Shown here one piece after another: positions 17,259-26,792 of a stretch of DNA of 64,000 nt. The stretch is from Halobacteriovorax vibrionivorans (GTDB lineage Bacteria > Bdellovibrionota > Bacteriovoracia > Bacteriovoracales > Bacteriovoracaceae). Below the pieces are notes generated by a model, which saw only the letters and a list, made by a program, of their open reading frames with translations, made no database searches and was not told the DNA's origin. The translations under genes were made by a program, and so were the position numbers. The DNA lies in NCBI RefSeq assembly GCF_003346865.1, contig NZ_QDKL01000002.1, positions 868,001-932,000 of the forward strand, given 5' to 3'. Position 1 is the stretch's first letter. Each line of letters starts with the position of its first letter.

Positions 17259-19583
17259 ATGTCGGAAACAAAAACTGATAAGGCGCAAGTGGACGCGCAA
17301 AAAATTCAAAAGGCCCTTGATTATCACTCAATGGGTAAACCAGGTAAAATTGAAGTTATTGCAACGAAGCCATGTTTAACTGCTTCGGATCTAACTAAAG
17401 CATACTCACCAGGTGTTGCTCATCCATGTCTAGAAATTGCAAAAAACCCAGATGATGTTTACAAGTACACTGCAAAAGGAAACCTTGTTGCTGTTGTATC
17501 AAATGGTTCAGCGGTTTTAGGTCTTGGAAATATTGGACCTGCAGCTGGTAAGCCAGTAATGGAAGGTAAAGGTATTCTATTCAAGCGTTTTGCCGACATC
17601 GATGTATTCGACATTGAAGTAGATGAGACTTCTGTTGAAGGAATGGTAAACGTTGTAAAGTCACTTGAACCAACTTTTGGTGGGATCAACCTAGAAGACA
17701 TCAAAGCTCCTGAGTGTTTTGAAATTGAAAAACAATTAATAGAAAAAATGGATATTCCAGTATTCCATGATGACCAACACGGGACTGCAATTATTGCAGC
17801 AGCTGGTTTCATCAATGCCCTAGAATTATCTGGAAAGAAAATCGAAGATGTAAAAGTTGTCTTCTCTGGTGCAGGTGCCGCTTCAATGGCATGTGCAAAT
17901 ATCTTCTTCGCTCTTGGTGTAAAAAACGAAAACTTGATGATGACAGACTCTCGCGGTGTTATCTACAAGGGCCGTAAAGACGGAATGAACGAATACAAAG
18001 AAAAGTACGCAATTGATACCGATGCAAGAACGCTTGGCGATGCCATGAATAATGCTGATGTATTTATTGGTTGTTCAGCAAAAGGTGTTTTAACAAAAGA
18101 CATGGTTAAAACAATGGCCTCTAATCCAATTATCTTTGCAATGGCCAATCCAGACCCAGAAATTCTTCCAAGTGAAGTTGAAGAAGTTCGCGATGACGCT
18201 ATTATGGCAACGGGACGCTCAGACTTCCCTAACCAAGTTAATAATGTTTTAGGTTTCCCTTCAATCTTTAGGGGGGCCCTTGATGTTCGCGCTAAGAAAA
18301 TTAATGAAGAGATGAAACTAGCTGCTGTCTATGCTCTAGCAAATCTTGCAAAAGAAGAAGTTCCTGATGAAGTTAAATTAGCTTATCAAGGTGAAGACTT
18401 TAAATATGGAAGAAATTACATCATTCCAAAGCCATTTGATACAAGAGTTCTCACAAAGCTTGCACCAGCAGTTGCAAAAGCAGCAATGGATACAGGTGTT
18501 GCAAGAACAAATATTACAGATCTTCAAGAGTATTCAGAGCACCTAGCAAGTCGTCTATCGGCATCTGGTGCATTTATGAAAACTGTTCGAGATCGTCTTG
18601 CTTCACAAATTAAAGCTCGTGATGGAAAGAAAATTAAGATGGTATTTGCAGAAGGTGTTAATACGAGAATTCTTCATGTTGCTAAAACACTAGCAGAAGG
18701 TGATGCAATTCAACCAATCCTTCTTGGTCACCCAGATGATATTAGAGCTAAGATTAAATCACTCAACCTTGATGATGTTCTTGATGATAGCATCGAAATT
18801 ATTCGCCCACGTAAAGCTCCAAATTTCAAAGAGTTCTACACTGAATATTGTGAAATGAAACAAAGAGAAGGTGTCTCTCTAAATGCAGCTGAAGACTTAA
18901 TGATTCAAGAGAATTACTATGGATCAATGATGGTTAAAAAAGGTCTAGCAGATACATTTATTGCTGGTCCAAGTCTTAACTATAGTGACTGTCTAAAGCC
19001 AGCTTTAAGCGTAATCGGTGCACAGCCAGGAAAGAAGGCAGCCGGTGTCTTTATTCTAGTATTTAAAGACCGTGTTCTATTCCTAGCAGACACTACAGTT
19101 CAACCAGATCCTTCAGCAGAAGATCTTGTGGAGATTGCAAAGTCGACTCAGCACTTATACAAGTCTTTAATGAGAAGAGAGCCAAGAATTGCATTCTTAA
19201 GTTACTCTAACTTTGGTGACTCAAAACTTCCTGATGCAAGAAAAATGAAAAACGCAACGAAGATGGCAAAAGAGAAGTACCCTGAATTAATTATTGAAGG
19301 GGAAATGCAGGCCGACGTTGCAGTTAATGAAAATATTATGAATCACCTATTTGATTTCAGTAAGCTTGGTGGTTCTGCAGATATCCTAATCTTCCCAGAA
19401 CTTAACTCAGCAAATATTTCATATAAGTTACTTGCACAATTAAGTGAAGCTTCAGCAATTGGGCCAATTCTTGCTCCAATGAATCAAACAGTTAATATCA
19501 TTCAAAGAACTGCTTCGATTAAAGAAATTGTTGACTCTTGTCGCTTAACAGCTCTAAGAGCACTTGAAGAACCGAAACACTAA
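17259..19583 (+). CDS. maeB: NADP-dependent malic enzyme (MaeB type)
   Basis: A 774-residue two-domain enzyme converting malate to pyruvate and CO2 with NADPH production. The N-terminal malic domain has the TKAYSPGVAHPC block and the VFHDDQHGTA metal/catalytic segment. The nucleotide fold VVFSGAGAASMA follows at about residue 200. Residues from about 430 to the end form the phosphotransacetylase-like regulatory domain found in MaeB, known to bind acetyl-CoA. Length matches the family (about 760). AAGGAATACAT-ATG sets the start. It heads a run with ridA, a DUF218 gene and pepA, all closely spaced. Confidence 0.95.
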   Translation: MSETKTDKAQVDAQKIQKALDYHSMGKPGKIEVIATKPCLTASDLTKAYSPGVAHPCLEIAKNPDDVYKYTAKGNLVAVVSNGSAVLGLGNIGPAAGKPVMEGKGILFKRFADIDVFDIEVDETSVEGMVNVVKSLEPTFGGINLEDIKAPECFEIEKQLIEKMDIPVFHDDQHGTAIIAAAGFINALELSGKKIEDVKVVFSGAGAASMACANIFFALGVKNENLMMTDSRGVIYKGRKDGMNEYKEKYAIDTDARTLGDAMNNADVFIGCSAKGVLTKDMVKTMASNPIIFAMANPDPEILPSEVEEVRDDAIMATGRSDFPNQVNNVLGFPSIFRGALDVRAKKINEEMKLAAVYALANLAKEEVPDEVKLAYQGEDFKYGRNYIIPKPFDTRVLTKLAPAVAKAAMDTGVARTNITDLQEYSEHLASRLSASGAFMKTVRDRLASQIKARDGKKIKMVFAEGVNTRILHVAKTLAEGDAIQPILLGHPDDIRAKIKSLNLDDVLDDSIEIIRPRKAPNFKEFYTEYCEMKQREGVSLNAAEDLMIQENYYGSMMVKKGLADTFIAGPSLNYSDCLKPALSVIGAQPGKKAAGVFILVFKDRVLFLADTTVQPDPSAEDLVEIAKSTQHLYKSLMRREPRIAFLSYSNFGDSKLPDARKMKNATKMAKEKYPELIIEGEMQADVAVNENIMNHLFDFSKLGGSADILIFPELNSANISYKLLAQLSEASAIGPILAPMNQTVNIIQRTASIKEIVDSCRLTALRALEEPKH

Positions 19584-19597
19584 TAAAAGGATCTAAT

Positions 19598-19984
19598 ATG
19601 AGTTTTAAAAAGAATATAATCTCAACAGATAAAGCACCAAGTGCAGTAGGTACTTACTCACAGGGTGTCGAATTCAATGGCGTTTTCTACTTTTCAGGAC
19701 AAATTGGAATTGATCCAGCTGACGGAGTTCTTAAAGAAGGATTTGTTCCACAGCTTGATCAAATCATGAAAAATATAGACGGCCTTTTAGAGTCTCAAGA
19801 GCTTACAAGAGAAAATATTATTAAAACGACAATCTTCGTTACAGATCTTGCAAACTTCGGTGAAGTAAATGCTGCTTATGAAAAGTATTTTACAGCGCCG
19901 TATCCAGCAAGAAGCTGTGTACAAGCAGCAGCTCTTCCAAAAGATGCAGTTGTTGAAATTGAAGTTATTGCTGCAAAAAACTAG
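19598..19984 (+). CDS. ridA: RidA, reactive enamine/imine deaminase
   Basis: A 128-residue RidA/YjgF protein, a cytosolic trimer that hydrolyses the reactive enamine and imine intermediates left by PLP enzymes such as threonine dehydratase. Recognised by APSAVGTYSQGV at the N-terminus, FYFSGQIGIDPADG, and the C-terminal signature PARSCVQAAALPKDAVVEIE with the Arg that binds the carboxylate. The gap from maeB is 14 bases and AAAGGA provides the ribosome site, so it is cotranscribed. Confidence 0.95.
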   Translation: MSFKKNIISTDKAPSAVGTYSQGVEFNGVFYFSGQIGIDPADGVLKEGFVPQLDQIMKNIDGLLESQELTRENIIKTTIFVTDLANFGEVNAAYEKYFTAPYPARSCVQAAALPKDAVVEIEVIAAKN

Positions 19985-19992
19985 TTTAATAT

Positions 19993-20631
19993 ATGTTTGA
20001 TAAGAAGTATGTATTCGAGACCACAGAGACAAGATTTTGGAGAAAGGCAACGAGCCTTTTCTTCAAAGTCTTATTTGTTTTCCTCGGATACTCTCTTCTT
20101 TCTTATATCCTCATACTCTACTCACAAAACGAAAACGTAAAAACGAAAGAGACCTTCTTTAAAAAGAGGCCTGACCTTATCGCCGTCTTCACTGGTGATC
20201 GCGGACGAATTCAAGAGGCCATAAAACTAGCTAAGGAATACAATCAAGAAAATATTCTGATCTCAGGTGTTCACACAAATAATAATGTAAATATCCTAGT
20301 TAGAACTCATGATATTACAGATGAAATTAATCATGACTTTCTTGATATTGATTATAATGCGAGAAATACCCTGGAAAACGTTCTTGAGACACTACAGGCC
20401 TTACGTAAGAAGAGTAATATTGAAACTGTTTTAATCGTTTCTCACGATTATCACATCCTTAGAATCAAATCGATTCTAAACTACAGAAGAAGAGAAACTG
20501 ATAATTACCAATTCTATTACTGGGGGGTCAAGTCTGATCTCGCATCTTTTAGAAGTCTAAAAATCATCTACAAAGAAGTATTTAAATACTTCAGAACACT
20601 TACTTACTTAGCTCTTGCAAGTAAAGATTAA
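19993..20631 (+). CDS. DUF218 (SanA/YdcF-like) membrane-anchored protein
   Basis: A 212-residue protein with one N-terminal membrane helix (about residues 16-36, FFKVLFVFLGYSLLSYILI) and a DUF218 domain. Family landmarks are DLIAVFTGDRGRIQEAIKLA, ILISGVH, YNARNTLENVLETL and TVLIVSHDYHILR. Relatives (SanA, YdcF, ElyC) act on envelope integrity or bind nucleotide-like ligands, but their chemistry is unsettled. It starts eight bases after ridA without a recognisable ribosome site, so translation may depend on coupling. The usual acidic residue after GG in ILISGG is replaced here by VH. Confidence 0.8.
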   Translation: MFDKKYVFETTETRFWRKATSLFFKVLFVFLGYSLLSYILILYSQNENVKTKETFFKKRPDLIAVFTGDRGRIQEAIKLAKEYNQENILISGVHTNNNVNILVRTHDITDEINHDFLDIDYNARNTLENVLETLQALRKKSNIETVLIVSHDYHILRIKSILNYRRRETDNYQFYYWGVKSDLASFRSLKIIYKEVFKYFRTLTYLALASKD

Positions 20632-20651
20632 AAAATACAAAGGGAGGAATA

Positions 20652-22109
20652 ATGAATATCGTTCCATCAATTATGGCAACTAAGAAAAGTGCCGCAAAAA
20701 ACCTACGTTCAACAGTAACAAAAGTTTATCTTCTAACTACTGAAGCTCTTAAAGACAGTAAAATTACTCATTCAGAAAGTATTCCAGAATGGATTATTGA
20801 GAGAATTGGAGATGAGAAAGAAGTTAGTATCCTTGGTAGTGAAGGACCAATTATCTTTAAGGTTATCGACACTCAAAGCCAAGAAGATCAACACTATAAC
20901 CTCATTGCTGACAGCAATTACTCTATTGCCAGAGAGGCCCTAGGCTCTCTTGTTGGAAGCATTAAGAAAGAGCGCTCTAAGAAAGTTGAAATCAATTTCT
21001 TTGGACTAGATGAAGAAATGGTAACTGGTGCAATCGTTGGTTTAGAACTTGCGCTATATCGTTACAACGAAGAGTTAAGTCATGGTTCAATTACATTCCT
21101 AGATGATGGGAAGAAAGTTAAAAAATCAATTGCTGATAAAGCACTGGCCATTGCTCAGTCAATTAATACAGCAAGACACCTAGTAAACCTTCCAGCAAAC
21201 TTACTTAACCCAGTAACTTATACAAATGCTGTAAAGAAACACTTTGCAAAGTCTTCAACAATGAAAGTCGTTGTCTACGATGAAAAGAAGCTAGAAAAAG
21301 AAAAGTGCGGTCTAATCCTAAGTGTTGGACAAGCTGCTGCAAATCCTCCAAGAATTGTTCATTTAAAATATAGGCCAGCAGGAGCAAAGGGAAAACCTAC
21401 TGCAATCGTTGGAAAAGGTATCACTTTTGATAGTGGTGGACTTAATGTTAAAAGTGGCGCCGGAATGGGTGTTATGAAAAAAGACATGGGTGGATCAGCA
21501 ACAGTTATGGGCTTTGCTACATGGCTTGAGAAATCAGGAGTTAAAAAGAAAGTTGATATCTATCTAGCTCTTGCAGAAAATGCAATTAATGAGCACGCTT
21601 CTCGTCCAGGAGATATCTACACTTCTCGTAATGGACTTAAAGTCGAAATTGGAAACACTGATGCAGAAGGAAGACTAGCTCTTGCAGATGCAATGGATAT
21701 TGCAATCACTCAAAAAGAAAAACCTGAAGTACTTATCGACTTCGCGACTCTTACAGGTGCAGCAAAAGTTTCAATGGGTGATTTTGTTACAAGCATGTTT
21801 GCAAATGATGATGAACTCGCTGATAAGCTTTTAAGAGCATCACAAGCAAATGGTGATCTTTCGTGGCGTATGCCTCTTTACCGCCCATATTATAAAGGAT
21901 TCAAATCGAATTTTGCAGATATGAATAATATGTCTAAGGTTAAAGGTGGCTCAATTGGTGCTGCTCTTTTCCTAGAAAAGTTCATTGGTGATACAAAGTG
22001 GGCACACTTTGATATCTTCGGTTGGACATCAGGATTTAGGCCATCACTTGTTCAACAAGGTGGATCTGGTCAAGGTGTTGAAACGCTAATTGGTTACTTT
22101 AAAAATTAG
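20652..22109 (+). CDS. pepA: leucyl aminopeptidase, M17 family
   Basis: A 485-residue cytosolic zinc/manganese aminopeptidase that removes N-terminal residues from peptides. The M17 signature NTDAEGRLALADA is exact, and the metal-binding Lys/Asp stretch VGKGITFDSGGLNVKSG plus the MKKDMGGSA segment are present. The N-terminal domain (about 1-165) is divergent, as usual. AGGGAGGA lies before the ATG. It closes the maeB-ridA-DUF218-pepA run and is followed by a strong terminator. A peptidase of this kind would suit a cell living on protein taken from prey, though it is also a general housekeeping enzyme. Confidence 0.93.
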   Translation: MNIVPSIMATKKSAAKNLRSTVTKVYLLTTEALKDSKITHSESIPEWIIERIGDEKEVSILGSEGPIIFKVIDTQSQEDQHYNLIADSNYSIAREALGSLVGSIKKERSKKVEINFFGLDEEMVTGAIVGLELALYRYNEELSHGSITFLDDGKKVKKSIADKALAIAQSINTARHLVNLPANLLNPVTYTNAVKKHFAKSSTMKVVVYDEKKLEKEKCGLILSVGQAAANPPRIVHLKYRPAGAKGKPTAIVGKGITFDSGGLNVKSGAGMGVMKKDMGGSATVMGFATWLEKSGVKKKVDIYLALAENAINEHASRPGDIYTSRNGLKVEIGNTDAEGRLALADAMDIAITQKEKPEVLIDFATLTGAAKVSMGDFVTSMFANDDELADKLLRASQANGDLSWRMPLYRPYYKGFKSNFADMNNMSKVKGGSIGAALFLEKFIGDTKWAHFDIFGWTSGFRPSLVQQGGSGQGVETLIGYFKN

Positions 22110-22113
22110 GTAT

Positions 22114-22145
22114 AAAAAAAAGCAGGCTTATGGCCTGCTTTTTTT
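22114..22145. terminator. bidirectional terminator between pepA and rel
   Basis: An A-run, the stem AGCAGGC-TTATG-GCCTGCT and a T-run make a symmetrical terminator serving both the plus-strand pepA run and the minus-strand rel gene. Confidence 0.92.
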
Positions 22146-22157
22146 ATCTTAAAAGGG

Positions 22158-24347
22158 CTATCCCCTTGTAACAGAAATTACGGCATCTAGTGCCTCAAGA
22201 CCCGAGATGGTCTTTAAAAGTTCAGAATAATCTTTTACTTCAATTTCAAAAACTAAACTTCCCTTTCTATCTTGCGTTGACCTTGCAACAGCAGAGCGAA
22301 TATTAACCCCTAAGTTACCAAGCTCTTTTGAGATCATCGAAAGGATACCTGGACGATCATGTGTTAGAACTCTGATATTTACAGGATGCTTAAAGCTGAA
22401 ATTCTCATTCCATTCTACAGCTATTTGTCTTCCAACATCACCAACATCATAACGTGTACAATCTGAGCGGTGAATTGTAATCCCTCGTCCTCTAGTGATA
22501 TAACCAATAATCGGATCACCTGGAATTGGATTACAACAACGGGCCATTCTAACCATTAAATCATCAAGGCCATCAACGATAACTGCATTATCTTTATGGG
22601 CACGTCTCTTTGCCGTTTTAGAAATTGTCGTAGAAAGAGTATCTATCTCTTTCTTCTTTGTTTCGTCTTTATCGTGATCATCTTTTAAGCCAGGAATACA
22701 TTCAATAACCTTATCAACGTGAAGCTTACCTGCTCCAACGTTATTGTAGATTTCACTAAAAGTTTTTATATTAGAAAGCTTCTCTTTTGCATTATCTAAT
22801 TCATTTCTTTTAAGAACCGCTTTTAAGCTTGTTCCTAGAACTTTAAATGCTTTATCTAAAGTTTCTTTACCAACTTCAATATTTCTTTCACGTTCAGCTT
22901 TTAAAAGATAAGATTTGATCTTGGCCTTAGCCTTTGATGATCTTACAATATTAAGCCAGTCTTTATTTGGTGTTTGAGTCTTAGAAGTTAGAATCTCAAT
23001 TGTATCCCCAGACCTTAGAGAATATTTTAGTGGAACCATTCTTCCGTTTACTTTTGCACCAACACAGCGATTTCCGATATCAGTGTGTACACGATAAGCA
23101 AAATCTAGTGGTGTCGCATTATCCTGTAGTTCGAAAACATCACCATTTGGAGTAAAGACAAAGACTCCACCGACATCTAAGTCGTTTTTAACATGTGACA
23201 TGAATTCAGAACTATTGTCTGTATCTTTATTATACTCAAGAAGTTCTTGTACCCAATCAAGCTTAGTTTTACCTGATGAGACACCCTCTTTGTACTTCCA
23301 GTGGGCCGCAATCCCTCGTTCAGCAACTTCGTGCATTTCCTGGGTACGAATTTGAATTTCAATTCTCTCTGCCTTAGGCCCGACAACTGTCGTGTGAAGA
23401 GATTGATAATTGTTAACTTTTGGAATAGCGATATAATCTTTAAAACGACCAGGAATTGGAGTAAAGGCCGAGTGAATAATCCCAAGGGCCTTATAACACT
23501 CAGTGATATTATTTACGATAATTCTAAAAGCAAGGATATCGTGGATTTGTTCAAAGTCGACACCACGAGAAACCATCTTCTTATAAATTGAATAAAAGTG
23601 CTTTGAGCGTCCTGTAATATCGGCCCTTACAGAATACTCAAATAGCTTTTCTGTAACAACACCTATCGTTTCACCAATATAATTTTCACGTTCAGACTTC
23701 TTCATCGCAACTTTTTCAGCTAAGCGATAATATACATCTGGATGTAAATAGCGAAGACAGATATCTTCAAGTTCAATCTTAACTGAGTTAATACCGAGTC
23801 TTGAAGCTAATGGAACATAAATATCCAGAGTTTCTTCAGCTATTCTTTTTTGCTTTTCTTCACGCACATATTGAAGTGTTTTCATATTGTGCATTCTATC
23901 TGCAAGCTTAACAATAATGACCCTTAAGTCCTGGGCCATTGCTACAACCATCTTACGAAAGTTTTCTGCTTGAGATTGTTCCTTTGACTTAAATTTCATT
24001 TTTGAAATCTTTGTCAGGCCAACAACAATTTGTGCAATCTCTGTCGTAAACTCTTTTTCAATCTCTTCTGGTGTTACATTACAATCCTCTACAACATCGT
24101 GTAAAAGACCTGCAATGATAGTATCCAAATCCATGTGTAACTTAACTAAAGTCGCTGCTACATTTAATGGGTGAATAATATACTTTTCACCAGAGCTTCG
24201 CATTTGCCCTTCATGTGATTTTTCAGCAAAGAGATACGCTTTTCTCAATAGAGTAAAGTTCGCATCGGGATAATAGGCTTCGACACGTCGACAAAGTTCA
24301 TCAATATTTAATTCACGCTCGTGAGTGAAATCAAGTTGCTGGTACAT
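22158..24347 (-). CDS. rel: bifunctional (p)ppGpp synthetase/hydrolase Rel
   Basis: A 729-residue RSH enzyme. The hydrolase domain keeps LLHDVVED (His83-Asp84) and the DRMHNM segment, so it should be active. The synthetase domain has GRFKDYIAIPK (301-304 RFKD). The RxKD form of this loop is found in bifunctional Rel/SpoT, while monofunctional RelA has ExDD. The TGS domain (about 395-455), the Cys-containing zinc-finger/RIS region (CCNPIPGDP, HRSDC) and the C-terminal ACT domain are all present, so ribosome-linked control should be complete. The start lies immediately before gmk, giving the operon yicC-gmk-rel; E. coli has rpoZ between gmk and spoT, which is missing here. Confidence 0.95.
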   Translation of the reverse strand: MYQQLDFTHERELNIDELCRRVEAYYPDANFTLLRKAYLFAEKSHEGQMRSSGEKYIIHPLNVAATLVKLHMDLDTIIAGLLHDVVEDCNVTPEEIEKEFTTEIAQIVVGLTKISKMKFKSKEQSQAENFRKMVVAMAQDLRVIIVKLADRMHNMKTLQYVREEKQKRIAEETLDIYVPLASRLGINSVKIELEDICLRYLHPDVYYRLAEKVAMKKSERENYIGETIGVVTEKLFEYSVRADITGRSKHFYSIYKKMVSRGVDFEQIHDILAFRIIVNNITECYKALGIIHSAFTPIPGRFKDYIAIPKVNNYQSLHTTVVGPKAERIEIQIRTQEMHEVAERGIAAHWKYKEGVSSGKTKLDWVQELLEYNKDTDNSSEFMSHVKNDLDVGGVFVFTPNGDVFELQDNATPLDFAYRVHTDIGNRCVGAKVNGRMVPLKYSLRSGDTIEILTSKTQTPNKDWLNIVRSSKAKAKIKSYLLKAERERNIEVGKETLDKAFKVLGTSLKAVLKRNELDNAKEKLSNIKTFSEIYNNVGAGKLHVDKVIECIPGLKDDHDKDETKKKEIDTLSTTISKTAKRRAHKDNAVIVDGLDDLMVRMARCCNPIPGDPIIGYITRGRGITIHRSDCTRYDVGDVGRQIAVEWNENFSFKHPVNIRVLTHDRPGILSMISKELGNLGVNIRSAVARSTQDRKGSLVFEIEVKDYSELLKTISGLEALDAVISVTRG

Positions 24348-24914
24348 TTATCTAAGGATTCCTTCAAAAATATCTTTTAAGTCTAAATATGCTTTTTCTA
24401 GTTCGTCATTTACGACAAGATAGTCATAGTCATCTTTACGAAGTAATTCTCTCTTCGCATTTTCAAGACGAATATTAAGACTCTCCTCTGTCTCAGTCCC
24501 TCTACCTCTTAGCCTATTTTCTAAAGCTTCAACGCTAGGAGGAGCAATAAAGATTACTCTTGCGCGATCTCCAAAGTATTCTTTAAAAGAATCAGTTCCT
24601 TGAATATCAAGATCAAAAAGTAAGTTGTGACCTTTTGAAATCTCATCTTCAACAAACTTCTTTGAAGTACCATAATAATTCCCGTGAACCTTGGCCCATT
24701 CTAGAAATTCATCATTTTCTTTACGATCAAGAAACTCTTGTTCTGAGATGAAATTATAATGTTGTCCATTTATTTCACCTTCTCGTGCTTTACGAGTTGT
24801 AAAAGACACAGATTCAAGTAAATCAAGAAACTCCGCTTTAATTCTCTTTATAAGCGTCGATTTACCTGAGCCCGATGGAGCAACAATTACGATTATCTTT
24901 CCTTTATTCATCAT
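24348..24914 (-). CDS. gmk: guanylate kinase
   Basis: A 188-residue GMP kinase. It has the P-loop APSGSGKST, the GMP-binding segment SVSFTTRKAREGEINGQHYN and a lid region. The stop codon abuts the rel start and its own start is two bases after the yicC stop (TAATATG), so translation is probably coupled. Gmk makes GDP, the precursor of GTP and ppGpp, which explains the linkage with rel; ppGpp is a known inhibitor of Gmk in some bacteria. Start could be either of two adjacent ATG codons. Confidence 0.95.
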   Translation of the reverse strand: MMNKGKIIVIVAPSGSGKSTLIKRIKAEFLDLLESVSFTTRKAREGEINGQHYNFISEQEFLDRKENDEFLEWAKVHGNYYGTSKKFVEDEISKGHNLLFDLDIQGTDSFKEYFGDRARVIFIAPPSVEALENRLRGRGTETEESLNIRLENAKRELLRKDDYDYLVVNDELEKAYLDLKDIFEGILR

Positions 24915-24915
24915 A

Positions 24916-25797
24916 TTACTCGAGGTTTAATCCTTGTTCACGAATCTTCTCAAGTTGAACCTTCATTTGAACAACGGCTTCAGAGATCTCTTGTATCGTT
25001 GACTTCGAGCCAGTTGTATTTGTTTCTCGGTTCAACTCTTGAACTAAGAAGTCCAGTTGACGTCCAACTTCTCCACCTTTAGATAGAATATCATTTAACT
25101 TCGTCAGGTGGGCATTAATTCGGTTAATTTCTTCGTGAATATCCATTTTCTCAAGATAGAAGATTACTTCCTGCATAAAGCGAGGCTCATCTGTAGGCAT
25201 TGAAGTTTTGTATTCTTCAAACTTCTTTTCTAATCTTTCTTTTACTGTATCTTGAAATTCTTGAGATTTATCTGTGACTACCTTAAAAAAGCTTTCATAT
25301 GCTTGTTGGTGTTTTTCAATTACACTCAGCATCTTCTGGCCTTCGCTTCGACGTGACTCTTTTAAATTTTCAATCGCCAAATCTAGCGCCTCTAAGGCAT
25401 AGCTCGACATTTTTTCAATAGAAGACTCATCCACTTCTTTCATGAATTCATTTCTTAAGAAATCTGTCGGTTTGATATCAAGTTGAACATCATTAGCATC
25501 GGCCAAAATTTTCATGGAACTAACAAATGCGTTCACTTTTTCTTTATCGATATCATCAAAACGTGATTTAGTTTCAAGCTTCTTGTAATTGACATTAATA
25601 TCAAAACTTCCTCGCTTAAAGTTTTTAGCGATGCGATTTCTCATTTCTAATTCAGTGCTATTAAAAAGTGAGGACATCTTAAATCTAATGTCTTTAAAAC
25701 GGTGATTAACTGTCTTAATCTCAACAGTTAATTGAAGTTTGTCATCTCCAGCTTCGCCTTTACCAAAACCAGTCATTGAATGTATTTCTTTGGCCAT
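24916..25797 (-). CDS. yicC: YicC-family endoribonuclease
   Basis: A 293-residue protein of the YicC/YloC family, recently described endoribonucleases. Diagnostic are IHSMTGFGKGE at the N-terminus, VEIKTVNHRFKDIRFKM, EMRNRIAKNFKRGSFDI, and the C-terminal GRQLDFLVQELNRETNTTGSKS with the acidic and Asn residues. The frame extends to TTG 25809, but that codon sits within GGGAGAGGAA, the ribosome site for ATG 25797. First gene of yicC-gmk-rel; yicC next to gmk is a very widespread order. Confidence 0.92.
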   Translation of the reverse strand: MAKEIHSMTGFGKGEAGDDKLQLTVEIKTVNHRFKDIRFKMSSLFNSTELEMRNRIAKNFKRGSFDINVNYKKLETKSRFDDIDKEKVNAFVSSMKILADANDVQLDIKPTDFLRNEFMKEVDESSIEKMSSYALEALDLAIENLKESRRSEGQKMLSVIEKHQQAYESFFKVVTDKSQEFQDTVKERLEKKFEEYKTSMPTDEPRFMQEVIFYLEKMDIHEEINRINAHLTKLNDILSKGGEVGRQLDFLVQELNRETNTTGSKSTIQEISEAVVQMKVQLEKIREQGLNLE

Positions 25798-25937
25798 TTC
25801 CTCTCCCAATGAATGACTTTTTTAACCTAATTAAAAGACCTTATCAACAACAAGCTTTATAATAATATTCAATATTTACTAGCTTATTTATAACGCAGTC
25901 CATATCAAATCTATTGCTGCTGAATTGGCCCCTTAGA

Positions 25938-26621
25938 TTACTCTAAAGTCCATCCATCAACCTTGCCTTTACTAAAGAAAACATATTTACTGTCCCCATT
26001 CTCATAGAAAGTCCAACGCTCATTGCCAAGTCTAGGATTACCGGCCGTATCAACTCGGTGTGGATTTCCCCATCTCTGTATAACGGCTTTCTTATCCATT
26101 CCGATCTCGATTTCACGATGTGCCTGTGCTCTTGGTGAATAATGAAAAACTGAAGCTAAATTACGACTTTTTGCGCTCGTCTTTCTATTATGTCTAAAAC
26201 TTCTTTGATTGCGGTAAGCATATAGATTCTCATCATACTCCTTTTGTTCATATCGCCCTAAACTTAAATAATAGAGCTTTTGTGAATCATTTTCAAAGTA
26301 GCGCTCTTTACGATAAAACTCTTCGCGATCAGCTGGCCTTAGGCTATTAAGCTTACCTTGTAGCTCACGCTTAAGCCTTCGATCCTGGGTCCACTCTGGA
26401 TAATCTTCTTCACTTGCGGGAGTTCTCTCCATCATCTCTTCACGAGTATAGCGTTCATAACTTGGATCGCCCCCAACTGTATCAAAGGCCTTTCCTGGGC
26501 TAAAAAGTGCAAATCCATCATCTTCTTCTGTTCCCATCTCATTTAAGAAACGACGGTCCATAGAAATTGGCCCACACGAAACGATTGCTATTAATGAAAG
26601 TAATGTTAATGCTTTAAGCAT
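25938..26621 (-). CDS. lipoprotein with C-terminal BamE/SmpA-like domain
   Basis: A 227-residue lipoprotein (lipobox IVSC, Cys16). The middle is charged and Arg/Tyr-rich (RYEQKEYDENLYAYRNQRSF). The last 60 residues read IEIGMDKKAVIQRWGNPHRV, NERWTFYENGD, KYVFFSKGKVDGW, the fold pattern of SmpA/OmlA/BamE small outer-membrane lipoprotein domains (GMxxxxVxxxWGxP followed by three strands). Whether it belongs to a Bam complex is unknown; the domain occurs in many unrelated lipoproteins. Upstream lies a FliL-like gene on the opposite strand. Confidence 0.75.
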   Translation of the reverse strand: MLKALTLLSLIAIVSCGPISMDRRFLNEMGTEEDDGFALFSPGKAFDTVGGDPSYERYTREEMMERTPASEEDYPEWTQDRRLKRELQGKLNSLRPADREEFYRKERYFENDSQKLYYLSLGRYEQKEYDENLYAYRNQRSFRHNRKTSAKSRNLASVFHYSPRAQAHREIEIGMDKKAVIQRWGNPHRVDTAGNPRLGNERWTFYENGDSKYVFFSKGKVDGWTLE

Positions 26622-26769
26622 AATTTCTCCTTACTTATCTCCCCCATCTTCTGCACTTTACGGTGAAAATAGGTGAAATTCTTAAAATTTGCCCACATTT
26701 AGCTCAATTTCAGCAAAATCTACCTAGCTAAATGTTTTACTCAGGAATACTTAGGAAATCTCATTTCCT

Positions 26770-26777
26770 ACCGATAA
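26770..26777 (+). promoter_or_regulatory. possible sigma-28 -10 element
   Basis: ACCGATAA matches the sigma-28 -10 consensus GCCGATAA at seven of eight bases, 15 bases before the start of the FliL-like gene. The -35 position 15 bases upstream reads TTAG rather than TAAA, so the assignment is weak. Confidence 0.35.
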
Positions 26778-26792
26778 GAGTTAGAGAGAATA

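Noticed and set aside
22158..25797. Expected rpoZ gene between gmk and rel
   Set aside because: gmk and rel abut, and no omega-subunit-like frame exists in this interval; in this genome rpoZ must be elsewhere or absent.
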